Positions 1 through 8,085 are shown, counted from the stretch's first letter. The stretch: 32,492 nucleotides of DNA from Mollicutes bacterium (GCA_004552445.1 SFOJ01000019.1:1-32492), one strand, 5' to 3'. Numbers and translations: made by a program. The notes: generated by a model from the letters alone, not told the origin.

Positions 1-1
1 T

Positions 2-346
2 CTACTAGAAAGTGGACATGCTAAAAATAAATTCTATGAATGGATTAAAGCACAAGGTGGAGACATCAAAAAATTAAAAGGAAAAGCTAAAAAATATATA
101 GTAGTCTCTACTAAAGAAGGATATATTAATAACATTGATTCTTTAAAACTATCTCAGTTAGTTTTTGATTTAGGCGCAGGAAGGCATAAAAAAACTGATA
201 AGATAGATTATAGTGTAGGTGTTGTACTAAATAAAGTACTTGGAGACAAAGTAAGAAAAGGAGATATTTTAGGAACAATATACTATAATAAAAAAGTAGA
301 TGATATGGCTAATATATTAGAAGAATCATTCAAAATAATAAAATAA
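2..346 (+). CDS. pdp: pyrimidine-nucleoside phosphorylase, C-terminal part (5' end outside window)
   Basis: Cut by the window edge; only the last 114 codons are present. This cytoplasmic enzyme splits uridine, thymidine or deoxyuridine with phosphate, giving the base and (deoxy)ribose-1-phosphate. The visible part matches the C-terminal alpha/beta domain of the family, including a segment reading DLGAGRHKKTDKIDYSVG, close to the conserved GAGR..K.DKIDY..G block, followed by a K-V-x-K-G-D turn. The catalytic glycosyltransferase-type core lies upstream. The gene ends with TAA; no convincing terminator follows and the next start is 43 bp downstream, so the two may be co-transcribed. Family assignment is firm; whether it prefers thymidine alone or all pyrimidines cannot be told from this part. 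tdk at the other end of the window is another thymidine-salvage gene. Confidence 0.9.
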   Translation, partial: LLESGHAKNKFYEWIKAQGGDIKKLKGKAKKYIVVSTKEGYINNIDSLKLSQLVFDLGAGRHKKTDKIDYSVGVVLNKVLGDKVRKGDILGTIYYNKKVDDMANILEESFKIIK

Positions 347-389
347 ATTCTAAATGAATTTATTTTTTTATTATGTAAATACTATTAAT

Positions 390-1100
390 ATGAAAAAAAT
401 AATATTAAGTATTTTGTTGCTCCTACCATTTAGTATTAATGCTATAGAGAAAATAAAAATTAACAATGAAGATTTATCTCCTTATTTTGACAATAAAATT
501 AAAAAGTATAACTATTTTACTAATGAAGATGAAATAAATATAAATGTAAGAAGTTCAAAAGATGAAATAATAAGTGGAAATGGTATATTTGAATTAAAAG
601 ATAAAGAAAGTACTTTTATAGTTTCATCAGATAAATATGGAGACTTTATAATAACTGTATTTAAAAACTATAGAGAAACTAAAAATAAAGGTGAACTTCT
701 ATCTTTAGATATAGAAGGATATAATTTAAATTATAATAAAGATGTTCATGAATATGATTTAAATATTTTAGATGAAGAAAACTTAAATATAACGTATGAA
801 TTAAATAATGAAAATACAGATGTTAAAGTAATAGGTAATGGTAACTTTAATAACACAAAGAATGTTATAAAGATAGTTTTAGATAATGAAGAAGAATACA
901 CTATAAATGTTTTTAAATCACAAAAAGTTTCAAAAGTAGAAAATACAGTCTCTAAAACTAAGACAATGAGTTACGCAAAAAAAGAAATAGTAAAATATAT
1001 AATAATTACTATTTCTTGTACTTTAATATTTTTCTTTTATAAATTAGTGTTTATCTCAAAAACTACTTTGAATGTTTTACCAAATACTCTTCGTAAGTAA
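390..1100 (+). CDS. membrane-anchored protein with two cadherin-like beta-sandwich repeats
   Basis: Likely exported protein of 236 aa. The chosen ATG gives a clean signal peptide (MKKIILSILLLLPFSINA, cut after Ala18 or so). An upstream in-frame ATG at 354 would put 12 polar/aromatic residues before it and has no better ribosome binding site; neither start has a good one. Two repeats follow, roughly residues 20-95 and 102-180, each with the pattern L-S-x-Y/L-x-x-x-x-Y plus a closing Y-x-I-T/N-V-F strand typical of the cadherin-like beta-sandwich family (PF12733) found on Bacillota surfaces. A transmembrane helix lies at about 202-222 with a short basic tail. No sortase motif. The function is unknown; the fold suggests surface adhesion or a structural role. 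The 3' end overlaps the convergent carboxypeptidase gene by 38 bp. Confidence 0.6.
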   Translation: MKKIILSILLLLPFSINAIEKIKINNEDLSPYFDNKIKKYNYFTNEDEININVRSSKDEIISGNGIFELKDKESTFIVSSDKYGDFIITVFKNYRETKNKGELLSLDIEGYNLNYNKDVHEYDLNILDEENLNITYELNNENTDVKVIGNGNFNNTKNVIKIVLDNEEEYTINVFKSQKVSKVENTVSKTKTMSYAKKEIVKYIIITISCTLIFFFYKLVFISKTTLNVLPNTLRK

Positions 1101-2067
1101 CATTCTCTGTAAATACTTTAGTAGCTAAATCAACACCTAAGTATCTATAGTGCCAAGGTTCATAACCATAACCAGTTATGAATTCTTTTCCTTTTGGATA
1201 TCTTTCTATAAAACCATATTTATATGAATTGGTTTTTAACCATTTATATTCTTTAGTTTGATCAAATCTTTCTTCAGTTTCATTAAGGTCAACTGCTAAC
1301 CCTAATTGATGTTCTGAATAACCTGGTTTAGCTGAATATAATAAAGCATGTTCAACACCATTCTTTTTAACTGAGTTATTATATAAACCACTTTGTGTAC
1401 TTTCTGTTCTATATCCAGATATTACAAGCAAGTTAATTCCGTCTTCACGAGCAGCGTCAATCATTTTCATAAGTGGTTCAGAAGCAATCTTTTTAATTTT
1501 ATGTCCACGAGAACTATATTTTTTACTTAATGTAACTAAATCATCAGCCTCGTATTTGCTAGGTAACTTATGATATTTATTAACTAACGCATCTACATCA
1601 TTATAATTTGCTATTTCAACTGGGTCTGCATAAAATTCATTATCAAGTCCAATCTCTACATAAATTACAACATTATCAGTAGTGTAATCACTATGTTTAT
1701 CATAATACTTTTGATATCTCATAGTATTTTCAACTTTATAATATGGGCTGGATATAAACATGGATATATCTTTATACTTTTCTGTTAATAAATATTTTTT
1801 AACATCAACATTACTTATTTTAGTAGAAATTAATTCTACATCTTTAACATCATAACCTAAATCTAAAAGTTCTTCTTTATATACATATTCTTCTTTATTT
1901 ATTTCTTTTCCACCACTTGTATCCTTATCATTTTCTGGATTATTTATATCTTTAATACATATAATTGCACACCATAACATAAAAGCACTAATTATAAATA
2001 TAACTGTTCTTTTAATAAAAACTTTAACATTATCTTTAAGGTGTCTTCTTCTTAATCTCATCTTCAT
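1063..2067 (-). CDS. VanY-type D-alanyl-D-alanine carboxypeptidase (peptidase M15B)
   Basis: Membrane-anchored zinc carboxypeptidase predicted to trim the terminal D-Ala from peptidoglycan stem peptides outside the cell. One N-terminal transmembrane helix (about residues 14-38) is followed by a linker and a C-terminal VanY domain. The domain shows SGYRTESTQSGLYN, the zinc-site block SEHQLGLAVDL (His and Asp ligands, about residue 253) and EPWHYRYLG (third ligand His, about residue 302), so the catalytic set is complete. The start is ambiguous: GTG 2070, ATG 2067 and ATG 2061 are all in frame behind AAGGA (2072-2076). ATG 2067 is given, but 2061 is about as likely. The -10 box lies so close that the leader would be only 6-15 nt. 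Convergent with the cadherin-like gene. It is monocistronic as far as can be seen; no vancomycin-resistance partners are nearby, so ordinary wall maturation is the likely role. Confidence 0.88.
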   Translation of the reverse strand: MKMRLRRRHLKDNVKVFIKRTVIFIISAFMLWCAIICIKDINNPENDKDTSGGKEINKEEYVYKEELLDLGYDVKDVELISTKISNVDVKKYLLTEKYKDISMFISSPYYKVENTMRYQKYYDKHSDYTTDNVVIYVEIGLDNEFYADPVEIANYNDVDALVNKYHKLPSKYEADDLVTLSKKYSSRGHKIKKIASEPLMKMIDAAREDGINLLVISGYRTESTQSGLYNNSVKKNGVEHALLYSAKPGYSEHQLGLAVDLNETEERFDQTKEYKWLKTNSYKYGFIERYPKGKEFITGYGYEPWHYRYLGVDLATKVFTENVTYEEYLVKHSK

Positions 2068-2082
2068 CACATCCTTAATTAC

Positions 2083-2111
2083 ATTATACTATATCGAAAA
2101 TTATTTAAGAA
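2083..2111 (-). promoter_or_regulatory. promoter of the carboxypeptidase gene
   Basis: On the minus strand, TTCTTA (2106-2111) and TATAAT (2083-2088) are separated by 17 bp. Transcription would start near 2076, leaving a leader that is little more than the AAGGA ribosome binding site. The same TTCTTA-17-TATAAT arrangement occurs before the recombinase gene at 30493-30521. Confidence 0.6.
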
Positions 2112-2191
2112 TATATTTTTAAAAATTGACACTTTAAATTCATAATTTTCACACAAAATTTTACTATTTTTAAAATGAAAGGAATGAAAAT

Positions 2192-2810
2192 ATGAAAAAA
2201 ATTATTAATAGTAAAATTAATTATAGTAGTTGTAATTATAATTTTATTATTACCAAAAAAGGGGGAAGAAATAGATAAAAAATATAAAGACAGTAAAGTT
2301 AGCACTCAAACAATAATTAATACGATAACAAGTGGAGGAGAAGTAACAAGCGACACAGTAACTAAAGATTTAAATACTGATACTAAAGTTAATAGTATTT
2401 TATTAAAAGTAGAAGATACTAGTGATATAGATAGAAGTATATTAAATGTAGAAAATAGTGTAAGAAGCGAAGTTCAAATCTCAACTGATTATTTCACAGT
2501 AACATCAAGTAATAGTATATTAGAATCAATGGATAATATAACTAATACTTTAACTCTATTACTTGGAGGAATAGCAAGTATTTCTCTTATAGTAGGAGGG
2601 ATTGGTGTCATGAATGTCATGCTTGTAAGTGTTAGTGAAAAAACAAAAGAAATAGGTATTAGAGAAAGCTTAGGTGCTAAAAGAAAAGATATAATGTATC
2701 AATTCTTAATAGAATCATTAATGCTTTGTATAATAGGTTTAATATTCGGAATTTTTCCTGCATATAAGGCATAATCATTAAACCCTATAGATGCACTTAG
2801 AAGTGAATAA
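2192..2810 (+). pseudogene. collapsed macA-macB-like ABC efflux operon, fused and inactivated
   Basis: Remnant of a MacAB-type ABC exporter. Allowing one extra A in the run of seven after the ATG at 2192, the frame reads MKKLLIVKLIIVVVIIILLL, then KVSTQTIINTITSGGEVTS, which resembles the membrane anchor and first lipoyl strand of a MacA/HlyD adaptor. It then passes in frame into the end of a MacB periplasmic domain (ILLKVEDTSDID, TVTSSNSILESMDNI) and the first membrane helix and cytoplasmic loop of the permease (LLLGGIASISLIVGGIGVMN, KEIGIRESLGAKRKDI). Two further lesions follow: GLIFGI joins directly to FPAYKA, losing about two helices, and TAA (2772-2774) stands inside the usual PAYKASKLxPIxALR motif, which still reads on as SLNPIDALRSE to TAA at 2808-2810. 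An intact frame covers only about 2196-2774. No ATP-binding gene remains nearby. Confidence 0.8.
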
Positions 2811-2840
2811 AAAGAACTATTACAAAGCTAATAGTTCTTT
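2811..2840. terminator. bidirectional intrinsic terminator
   Basis: Perfect 12-bp stem AAAGAACTATTA / TAATAGTTCTTT with a 6-nt loop (2823-2828), A-rich on the left and T-rich on the right. It separates the macAB remnant from the convergent PAP2 gene, whose stop codon lies inside the stem. Confidence 0.8.
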
Positions 2841-3464
2841 TACTTTTTTATTAGTTTTTTTAAGCTTATAAACAATTATATATGAGATTATTGCGAGAAT
2901 GTTTCCGCTAACTAAATCAATAAATACATGTTGTTTAGTAAATAGTGTAGCCATCATAATAAGTATAGACATAATAGCTGTAAGAATTTTTAAATGCACG
3001 GGGGCTTTTTTACATTCAAACATATATAAGATAAATAACATGCTGACAGCACAGTGCAAACTAGGAAAGCAGTTTTGGGCAGGTGTATCTACCCAAAATA
3101 CTATTCTTGTAATTAGTTCAATAAAACTAGTGCCAGTAACAATAGGTCTATCTACACAAGTAGGATATACTATAAATATTATATTTGCAATAAAAGTAGA
3201 TAATGAATAAGCTAAAAAATACTTAGTAAAAATATTTTTATCTTTTTTATATAAATAATACGGAATCAAAAATATTAATAAATACCATATACAATAAGGA
3301 ATAATAAACCATATATTAAATGGTATTTTATTATCAATAACACCACCAATTAAAGTTGGATTTCCTCCTAATAACTTAGATATAAAGTAGCACAAAGATT
3401 GAAATGCTATTAATGCTACAGTAAGTATTATAGGTTTATATTCTATTTTTTTCATATACATCAC
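2820..3464 (-). CDS. PAP2-like integral membrane phosphatase or transferase
   Basis: Integral membrane protein of 214 aa with about six transmembrane helices. The PAP2 signature is partial. An RP pair (R106-P107) stands for the end of motif 1 but the usual Lys seven residues before the Arg is Val. Motif 2 reads PSLHCA (134-139). Motif 3 keeps H179-x3-D183 in TKQHVFIDLVSG but lacks the usual Ser-Arg seven residues upstream. This pattern resembles the inositol-phosphorylceramide-synthase/AUR1-like branch more than classical undecaprenyl-diphosphate phosphatases, so the substrate is unknown; a lipid-linked phosphate is likely. The start is GTG 3464 with no ribosome binding site. The -10 box TATAAT ends 6 nt before the GTG, so the mRNA appears leaderless; ATG 3461 and ATG 3455 are alternative starts. 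Confidence 0.75.
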   Translation of the reverse strand: MMYMKKIEYKPIILTVALIAFQSLCYFISKLLGGNPTLIGGVIDNKIPFNIWFIIPYCIWYLLIFLIPYYLYKKDKNIFTKYFLAYSLSTFIANIIFIVYPTCVDRPIVTGTSFIELITRIVFWVDTPAQNCFPSLHCAVSMLFILYMFECKKAPVHLKILTAIMSILIMMATLFTKQHVFIDLVSGNILAIISYIIVYKLKKTNKKVKELLAL

Positions 3465-3470
3465 AAGAAA

Positions 3471-3499
3471 ATTATACTATAAATTATGCGCTTAATAAA
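3471..3499 (-). promoter_or_regulatory. promoter of PAP2 gene, leaderless geometry
   Basis: Minus strand TTTATT (3494-3499), 17-bp spacer, TATAAT (3471-3476), then six bases and GTG at 3464. The expected +1 (7 nt after the -10 box) is the G of the start codon, and there is no Shine-Dalgarno sequence. Confidence 0.55.
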
Positions 3500-3588
3500 G
3501 TTATTTATTTTCATAAATTTTAATCTTTTTTATTAATACTAGAAAAATAATTATTTTTTTTGTATAATGTATGCGAGGTGAAGGGGAT

Positions 3589-4905
3589 ATGGCAAAACAA
3601 ACAATATGTCTAGTGGGAAGACCTAATACTGGTAAAAGTACCTTATTTAATAGAATAGTTGGTAAAAAAGTTGCCATTATTGAAGATAAACCAGGGGTAA
3701 CAAGAGATAGAATTTATAGTGAAGCATCTTTTAAAGAAAAACCATTCTATTTAATAGATACAGGTGGTATTGATTTAAGTGAGGGAGACTTCAACGAAGA
3801 AATACGTATGCAGGTAGAAATTGGTATTGAAGAAAGTGATACTATTATCTTTGTTGTAGATGCTAAAGATGGACTTACTACTAATGACTTACTTATTCGT
3901 GACATGTTAAAGAAACAAGATAAGAAAGTTATTGTTGCTATTAATAAAGTTGATAATAAAACTGGACAAGAAAATATATATGAATTTTATAGTTTAGGGT
4001 TTGATGAATATATTCCTATTTCAGCAGAACATGGTACTGGAGTAAATGATTTATTAAAAATAGTAACAGATGGATATGAACCAGGATACGAAGAAGAAGA
4101 CAATAATATTAAAATAGCTGTTATTGGTAGACCAAATGTTGGAAAATCTAGTTTAGTAAATGCTCTTTTAAATGAAGAAAGAGTAATAGTAAGTAATGTA
4201 GCTGGTACTACTAGAGATGCTATAGATACAAAATTTACTTATAATAAAGAAGAATATACTTTAATAGATACAGCTGGGCTTCGTAAAAAAGGTAAAATAT
4301 TTGAAGCAGTAGAAAAGTACAGCCTTTTAAGAAGTATGAAAGCAATAGATAGAAGTGATGTATGTTTACTTGTATTAGATGCAACAACAGGTATTGTAGA
4401 ACATGATAAACATATTGCAGGTTATGCTTTAGAAGCAGGTAAACCAGTAGTAATTGTTGTTAATAAATGGGATACAATTGAAAATAAAGATGAAAGCATG
4501 AAAGAATGGAAAAAATCTATTAGTCATAACTTCCAATTTATGGATTATGCTAAAATAGTGTTCTTAAGTGCACAAACTAAAAAAAGAATACATACACTTA
4601 TGCCAGAAGTACTATCATCTTATGAAAACTCAATTAAAGAAGTTAAAACAAGTATTATAAATGATATTATAAGAAATGCATTCATAGAAACCCCACCAGC
4701 GTCATTCAAGGGTAAAAAACTAAAAGTATATTTTACTCATCAATCAGGCACAAAACCACCAAGATTTGATATAGAAGTAAACTCAAAAGGTTTAGTACAT
4801 TTCTCATACTATAGATACTTAGAAAATAAGATAAGAGAAAATATAGATTTTAGTGGAACACCAATAATAATACAATTTAAGAATAAAGGTGAAAAAGAAT
4901 TATAG
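3589..4905 (+). CDS. der: GTPase Der (EngA), 50S ribosome assembly factor
   Basis: Double-GTPase ribosome biogenesis factor of 438 aa, the normal length. G-domain 1: GRPNTGKST near the N-terminus (the usual Val is Thr), DTGG, NKVD. G-domain 2: GRPNVGKSS, DTAGLRKKGK, NKWD. The C-terminal KH-like domain closes with FKGKKLKVYFTHQSGTKPPR, typical of the family. An upstream in-frame ATG at 3571 exists, but the ATG at 3589 is preceded by GAGGTGAAGGGG and starts the conserved MAKQTICLVGRPN, so it is chosen. A TATAAT box at 3563-3568 gives a leader of roughly 15 nt. Followed by its own terminator, so it is probably monocistronic. Confidence 0.97.
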   Translation: MAKQTICLVGRPNTGKSTLFNRIVGKKVAIIEDKPGVTRDRIYSEASFKEKPFYLIDTGGIDLSEGDFNEEIRMQVEIGIEESDTIIFVVDAKDGLTTNDLLIRDMLKKQDKKVIVAINKVDNKTGQENIYEFYSLGFDEYIPISAEHGTGVNDLLKIVTDGYEPGYEEEDNNIKIAVIGRPNVGKSSLVNALLNEERVIVSNVAGTTRDAIDTKFTYNKEEYTLIDTAGLRKKGKIFEAVEKYSLLRSMKAIDRSDVCLLVLDATTGIVEHDKHIAGYALEAGKPVVIVVNKWDTIENKDESMKEWKKSISHNFQFMDYAKIVFLSAQTKKRIHTLMPEVLSSYENSIKEVKTSIINDIIRNAFIETPPASFKGKKLKVYFTHQSGTKPPRFDIEVNSKGLVHFSYYRYLENKIRENIDFSGTPIIIQFKNKGEKEL

Positions 4906-4922
4906 AAATATAATTCTTTTTC
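4891..4922 (+). terminator. intrinsic terminator after der
   Basis: Fourteen-bp stem, GAAAAAGAATTATA (4891-4904), GAAA loop (4905-4908), and the complementary right arm (4909-4922) ending in a T run. The der stop codon lies in the left arm. Confidence 0.8.
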
Positions 4923-4945
4923 TTTAAAAATAACATTTATTTTTG

Positions 4946-4951
4946 TATAAT
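4946..4951 (+). promoter_or_regulatory. -10 box of ABC exporter, leaderless geometry
   Basis: TATAAT at 4946-4951 is followed by GAATTT and then ATG at 4958, so the predicted transcription start coincides with the A of the start codon. The -35 region 17 bp upstream (TTTAAA) is weak. No Shine-Dalgarno sequence is present. Confidence 0.55.
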
Positions 4952-4957
4952 GAATTT

Positions 4958-6739
4958 ATGAAAAAAGAAGTAAAAGATAAAACTAAAAAAACAAAAACAA
5001 GTGTATGGACATATATCAAAAAATGTGCTCCATATTTTGCCAAAGAAAAAGAAGCAGTAATTGTATTAATAATATTAAGTTTAATACTAAGTATATTTAA
5101 TTCATTTACACCAGCATTACTTGCAAACATATTAGATTATGCAACTAGTAGTAAATTAGATTTAGCAATAAAATATGCATTTTTAATTTTTTTATTAGCA
5201 ATATTCGTTGAATTTATAGATAATATAATTTTTACAAGAGCATATGTAAAAGTACAAGAGACAGTAACAAATAATATTAAAAAAGATGTAATAAGTAGTT
5301 ACTTTGATATAGATAATAAAGAATTATTAAAAACATCAAGTGGAATATTTTTAACTAGAATTACTGAAGATCCTAATAATGTAGTAAGTGCATTTAATGC
5401 TTTAAGGTCAAATATTTCTAGAATACTTTCAAACATATTCGTATTTATATATATTTTTTATATAAATTTTATATTAGGGGTTATCACAGTTCTTGGTACT
5501 ATAACAGTATATTTAATAGAAAAAAGAGCTATGGATAAATGGAATTCATATAAGAAAAGAAGAAATAAATTAAGAGATAGAAACACAACAATTATTAATG
5601 AAGGTATAAGAGGGTCACATGATATTAAACTTCTAAATATAGTTGAACACTTTAAATCTAAAATAAATGGTAATTTAGATGAATTGTATGATGATACAAT
5701 AAAAAGTATGAAAACAGATAGTAATTATACATTTGCAAGATCGGCAGCAGTTTATATTTTTACAGCAGTAATAATCATATTATCAATATATTTCGTTAAG
5801 TTTGATATAATAGCAGTATCATCTTTAATAGCAGTATTCCTATATAAAGATAGACTGTTTACTTCAGTGTTATATTTAGCATGGTCTGAAAGACAACTAA
5901 AAGAATTCGCCTTATCAGCAGAACGTATCTTTGAAGTAATAGATCATACTAAATATGAAAAAGAACACTATGGAAATAAAAGAGTAAATGAATTATATGG
6001 AAAGATTGAATTTAAAGATGTTCATTTTAAATATGATAAAGATGAAGTACTAAAAGGGATAAACTTTACAATAGATCCAAAAGACACAGTAGCTGTTGTA
6101 GGTAAAAGTGGTAGTGGTAAAAGTACTATTATAAATTTATTGAGTAAAATCTACGAAGTAACAAGTGGAGAGATATTAATAGATGGATACAACGTCAATG
6201 ATTTAGACAAATATAGTATTAGAAATAATATTGCAGTTATAAGTCAAAAACCATATTTATTTAATATGACAATTAAAGAAAATTTACTTTTAGTAAATCC
6301 AGAAGTATCACAACAGCAAATAGAAAATGTTTGTAAAATATGTGAACTTCATGATTATATAATGACTCTTCCTAAAAAATATAATACTCTAGTTGGAGAA
6401 GGTGGAGTAACATTAAGTGGTGGCGAATGTCAAAGAGTTGCTATTGCAAGAGCACTTCTAAGAAAAACAAATATTATATTATTTGATGAAGCAACAAGCG
6501 CACTTGATAATGAAACACAAGCAAACATTCAAAAAGCAATAAATAACATAAGCAGTGAGTATACAATGTTAATAGTAGCTCATAGACTTTCAACTATAAA
6601 AGATTGTAACAAAATAATAGTAGTAAACGATGGAAAAATATGTGGGATAGGTAGTCATAAAGAACTATATAAAAATAATGAATTATATAAATCATTATAT
6701 GAAAATGAACTACAGAAGGAAGAAAATGACGAGAATTGA
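4958..6739 (+). CDS. ABC exporter half-transporter (fused membrane and ATPase domains)
   Basis: Protein of 593 aa of the MsbA/LmrA/BmrA type: an N-terminal cytoplasmic tail, six transmembrane helices in about residues 30-310, then a nucleotide-binding domain. Visible ATPase motifs are Walker A GKSGSGKST (about 382), Q-loop region AVISQKPYLF, signature LSGGECQRV (about 486), Walker B IILFDEATSALD and H-loop VAHRLSTI. All catalytic residues are present, so it should work as a homodimer or with a partner encoded elsewhere. The substrate is unknown. An in-frame TTG at 4943 overlaps the -10 box; ATG 4958 is preferred, with no ribosome binding site and apparent leaderless transcription. The end overlaps tlyA by 14 bp, so the two are translationally coupled. 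TGA stop, showing that TGA is not read as Trp here. Confidence 0.95.
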   Translation: MKKEVKDKTKKTKTSVWTYIKKCAPYFAKEKEAVIVLIILSLILSIFNSFTPALLANILDYATSSKLDLAIKYAFLIFLLAIFVEFIDNIIFTRAYVKVQETVTNNIKKDVISSYFDIDNKELLKTSSGIFLTRITEDPNNVVSAFNALRSNISRILSNIFVFIYIFYINFILGVITVLGTITVYLIEKRAMDKWNSYKKRRNKLRDRNTTIINEGIRGSHDIKLLNIVEHFKSKINGNLDELYDDTIKSMKTDSNYTFARSAAVYIFTAVIIILSIYFVKFDIIAVSSLIAVFLYKDRLFTSVLYLAWSERQLKEFALSAERIFEVIDHTKYEKEHYGNKRVNELYGKIEFKDVHFKYDKDEVLKGINFTIDPKDTVAVVGKSGSGKSTIINLLSKIYEVTSGEILIDGYNVNDLDKYSIRNNIAVISQKPYLFNMTIKENLLLVNPEVSQQQIENVCKICELHDYIMTLPKKYNTLVGEGGVTLSGGECQRVAIARALLRKTNIILFDEATSALDNETQANIQKAINNISSEYTMLIVAHRLSTIKDCNKIIVVNDGKICGIGSHKELYKNNELYKSLYENELQKEENDEN

Positions 6740-7499
6740 TATAGAACTAGTAAAAAGAGGAATTTTTGAAACAAGAAATAAAGCTCAAAATGAAATAAAA
6801 AATAAAATAGTTTATTGTAATAATGTATGTATAACTAAACCAGCATTTGATGTAACAGATACTGATATAATCGAAATAAAAGGTGAAAAGTTAAAATACG
6901 TATCTCGTGGTGGATTAAAGTTAGAAAAAGCAATTAAAGAATTTAATATTGATTTAAAAAATAAAATTCTTATTGATATTGGTTCTTCTACTGGTGGATT
7001 TAGTGATTGTGCACTTCAAAATGGAATTAAAAAAGTTTATGCAATAGACGTAGGTACTAATCAATTTGATAAAACCTTAAGACTTAATAATAAAATTAAT
7101 CTTTATGAAAATACTGACTTTAGAAATATAGATAATAATATTATTAATGATGCTAATATCGCATCTATTGATGTATCATTTATATCAGTAACAAAACTAA
7201 CTAGTAAACTTAAAGAATTAACTAATCTAAAAGAAATAATTTGTCTTATAAAACCACAATTTGAATGTGGAAAAGAAATATCTGATAAATACAAAGGTGT
7301 ACCACTAAATAAAGAGGTACATAAGAGTGTTATAGAAAATGTTATAAAATCATTTAAAGATAACAACTATTATATAAATAGTCTTACATCATCCCCAATA
7401 AAAGGTGGTAATGGTAACATAGAATATCTAGCATATTTTAAAAGAGATAAAGAAAGAAGTATAAATATAGAAGAAGTAGTAAATAAAGCATTTTTTTAG
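6726..7499 (+). CDS. tlyA: TlyA-family rRNA 2'-O-methyltransferase
   Basis: S4 RNA-binding domain (about residues 1-60) joined to an RrmJ/FtsJ-type methyltransferase domain. Family marks are MTRIDIELVKRG at the start, KYVSRGGLKLEKAI, the SAM-binding block DIGSSTGGFSDCALQNG, AIDVGTNQ, the SIDVSFIS strand and LIKPQFECGK. The TlyA family methylates 16S and 23S rRNA riboses (in mycobacteria this sets capreomycin sensitivity) and was earlier called a hemolysin. The start at 6726 is supported by AGAAGGA 5 nt upstream and by the conserved N-terminus; a longer frame back to 6678 lies wholly inside the exporter gene. Length 257 aa is normal. Probably translated together with the preceding ABC exporter, although no functional link is evident. 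Confidence 0.92.
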   Translation: MTRIDIELVKRGIFETRNKAQNEIKNKIVYCNNVCITKPAFDVTDTDIIEIKGEKLKYVSRGGLKLEKAIKEFNIDLKNKILIDIGSSTGGFSDCALQNGIKKVYAIDVGTNQFDKTLRLNNKINLYENTDFRNIDNNIINDANIASIDVSFISVTKLTSKLKELTNLKEIICLIKPQFECGKEISDKYKGVPLNKEVHKSVIENVIKSFKDNNYYINSLTSSPIKGGNGNIEYLAYFKRDKERSINIEEVVNKAFF

Positions 7500-7503
7500 T
7501 AGA

Positions 7504-7531
7504 AAAATTATAATAAAAATGTTATAATTTT
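7504..7531 (+). terminator. weak AT-only hairpin after tlyA
   Basis: Stem AAAATTATAA / TTATAATTTT around an 8-nt loop. All A-T pairs and no clear T run beyond the stem, so termination would be inefficient. Confidence 0.3.
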
Positions 7532-7580
7532 ATTGAAAAAGTAAAGTTGTACTTTATAAAATATACATAATGTGACTTTT

Positions 7581-7610
7581 TATGACAAAAAATGATACTT
7601 TTACGACAAA
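7581..7610 (+). promoter_or_regulatory. paired 9-bp direct repeats, candidate activator site
   Basis: TATGACAAA (7581-7589) and TACGACAAA (7602-7610) are separated by 12 bp, giving a 21-bp period that places both on one face of the helix. The similarity extends leftward (ACTTTT before both). A -10-like TATAAA lies at 7642-7647 but no good -35 is seen, as expected for an activator-dependent promoter. LytTR-type regulators of peptide and bacteriocin operons bind repeats of this size and spacing; the base match to their consensus is only partial. Confidence 0.4.
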
Positions 7611-7680
7611 ATTAAAAATAAAGATATATCAAATGTTAAAGTATAAATAATGGGAAGAAAAATATTTTAGGAGGTATAAA

Positions 7681-8085
7681 ATGAAATATTTAAAATTTAC
7701 ATTATTTATGTTTGTAGTATGTTTGATTATGTCATATACAAACACACAAGCAAGAGAAGTTTTAGGAGTATCAGGATTCGAGGTAAAAGCATACGGGTTA
7801 GAAACTAGTTTAGGAGAATATAGAACAAAAAAAGAAGATTTTACAACTCATACATATGAAAATGTTGGAACAGTAAAATTGTATGGTTCTGGTGAATATA
7901 CAAATATATTGGTTAAAATTTGTAACAAAGCAGGAAAATGTACAAAATATAAAGAATTTTCAACAAATAAAAAACTAACTTATAGTGAAGATGCAATTGT
8001 GTTAAAAGGACAATACACTTTGAAATTTAAAAATCCAAAATTTACAGCATATAAATTAAGTCATTCAGGAGTTTGGACTTACTAA
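7681..8085 (+). CDS. small secreted protein of unknown function
   Basis: Protein of 134 aa starting behind a strong TAGGAGG. A signal peptide is clear: MKYLKF, hydrophobic core, then TNTQA with cleavage likely after Ala24. The mature part (about 110 aa) is rich in Lys, Thr and Tyr, looks all-beta, and has just two cysteines in the mature chain, C81 and C87 (KICNKAGKCTKY), which could form a disulfide. It ends SHSGVWTY. I do not recognise a family. It leads a run of four genes whose other members form an ABC transporter, an arrangement seen with bacteriocins and with their immunity or export systems. The lactococcin 972 group has the same general layout, but I see no convincing sequence match to it. 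A secreted effector, bacteriocin-like protein or binding protein are all possible. Confidence 0.7.
   Translation: MKYLKFTLFMFVVCLIMSYTNTQAREVLGVSGFEVKAYGLETSLGEYRTKKEDFTTHTYENVGTVKLYGSGEYTNILVKICNKAGKCTKYKEFSTNKKLTYSEDAIVLKGQYTLKFKNPKFTAYKLSHSGVWTY

Noticed and set aside
2105..2305. Minus-strand hydrophobic reading frame
   Set aside because: It is antisense to the macA-like remnant; the hydrophobicity comes from AT-rich sequence complementary to Asn/Ile/Lys codons, and no ribosome binding site precedes it.
6720..6739. Use of TGA as Trp (mycoplasma code)
   Set aside because: The ABC exporter and the ATPase at 9031 end in TGA at the expected lengths, and tryptophans in conserved motifs are TGG.
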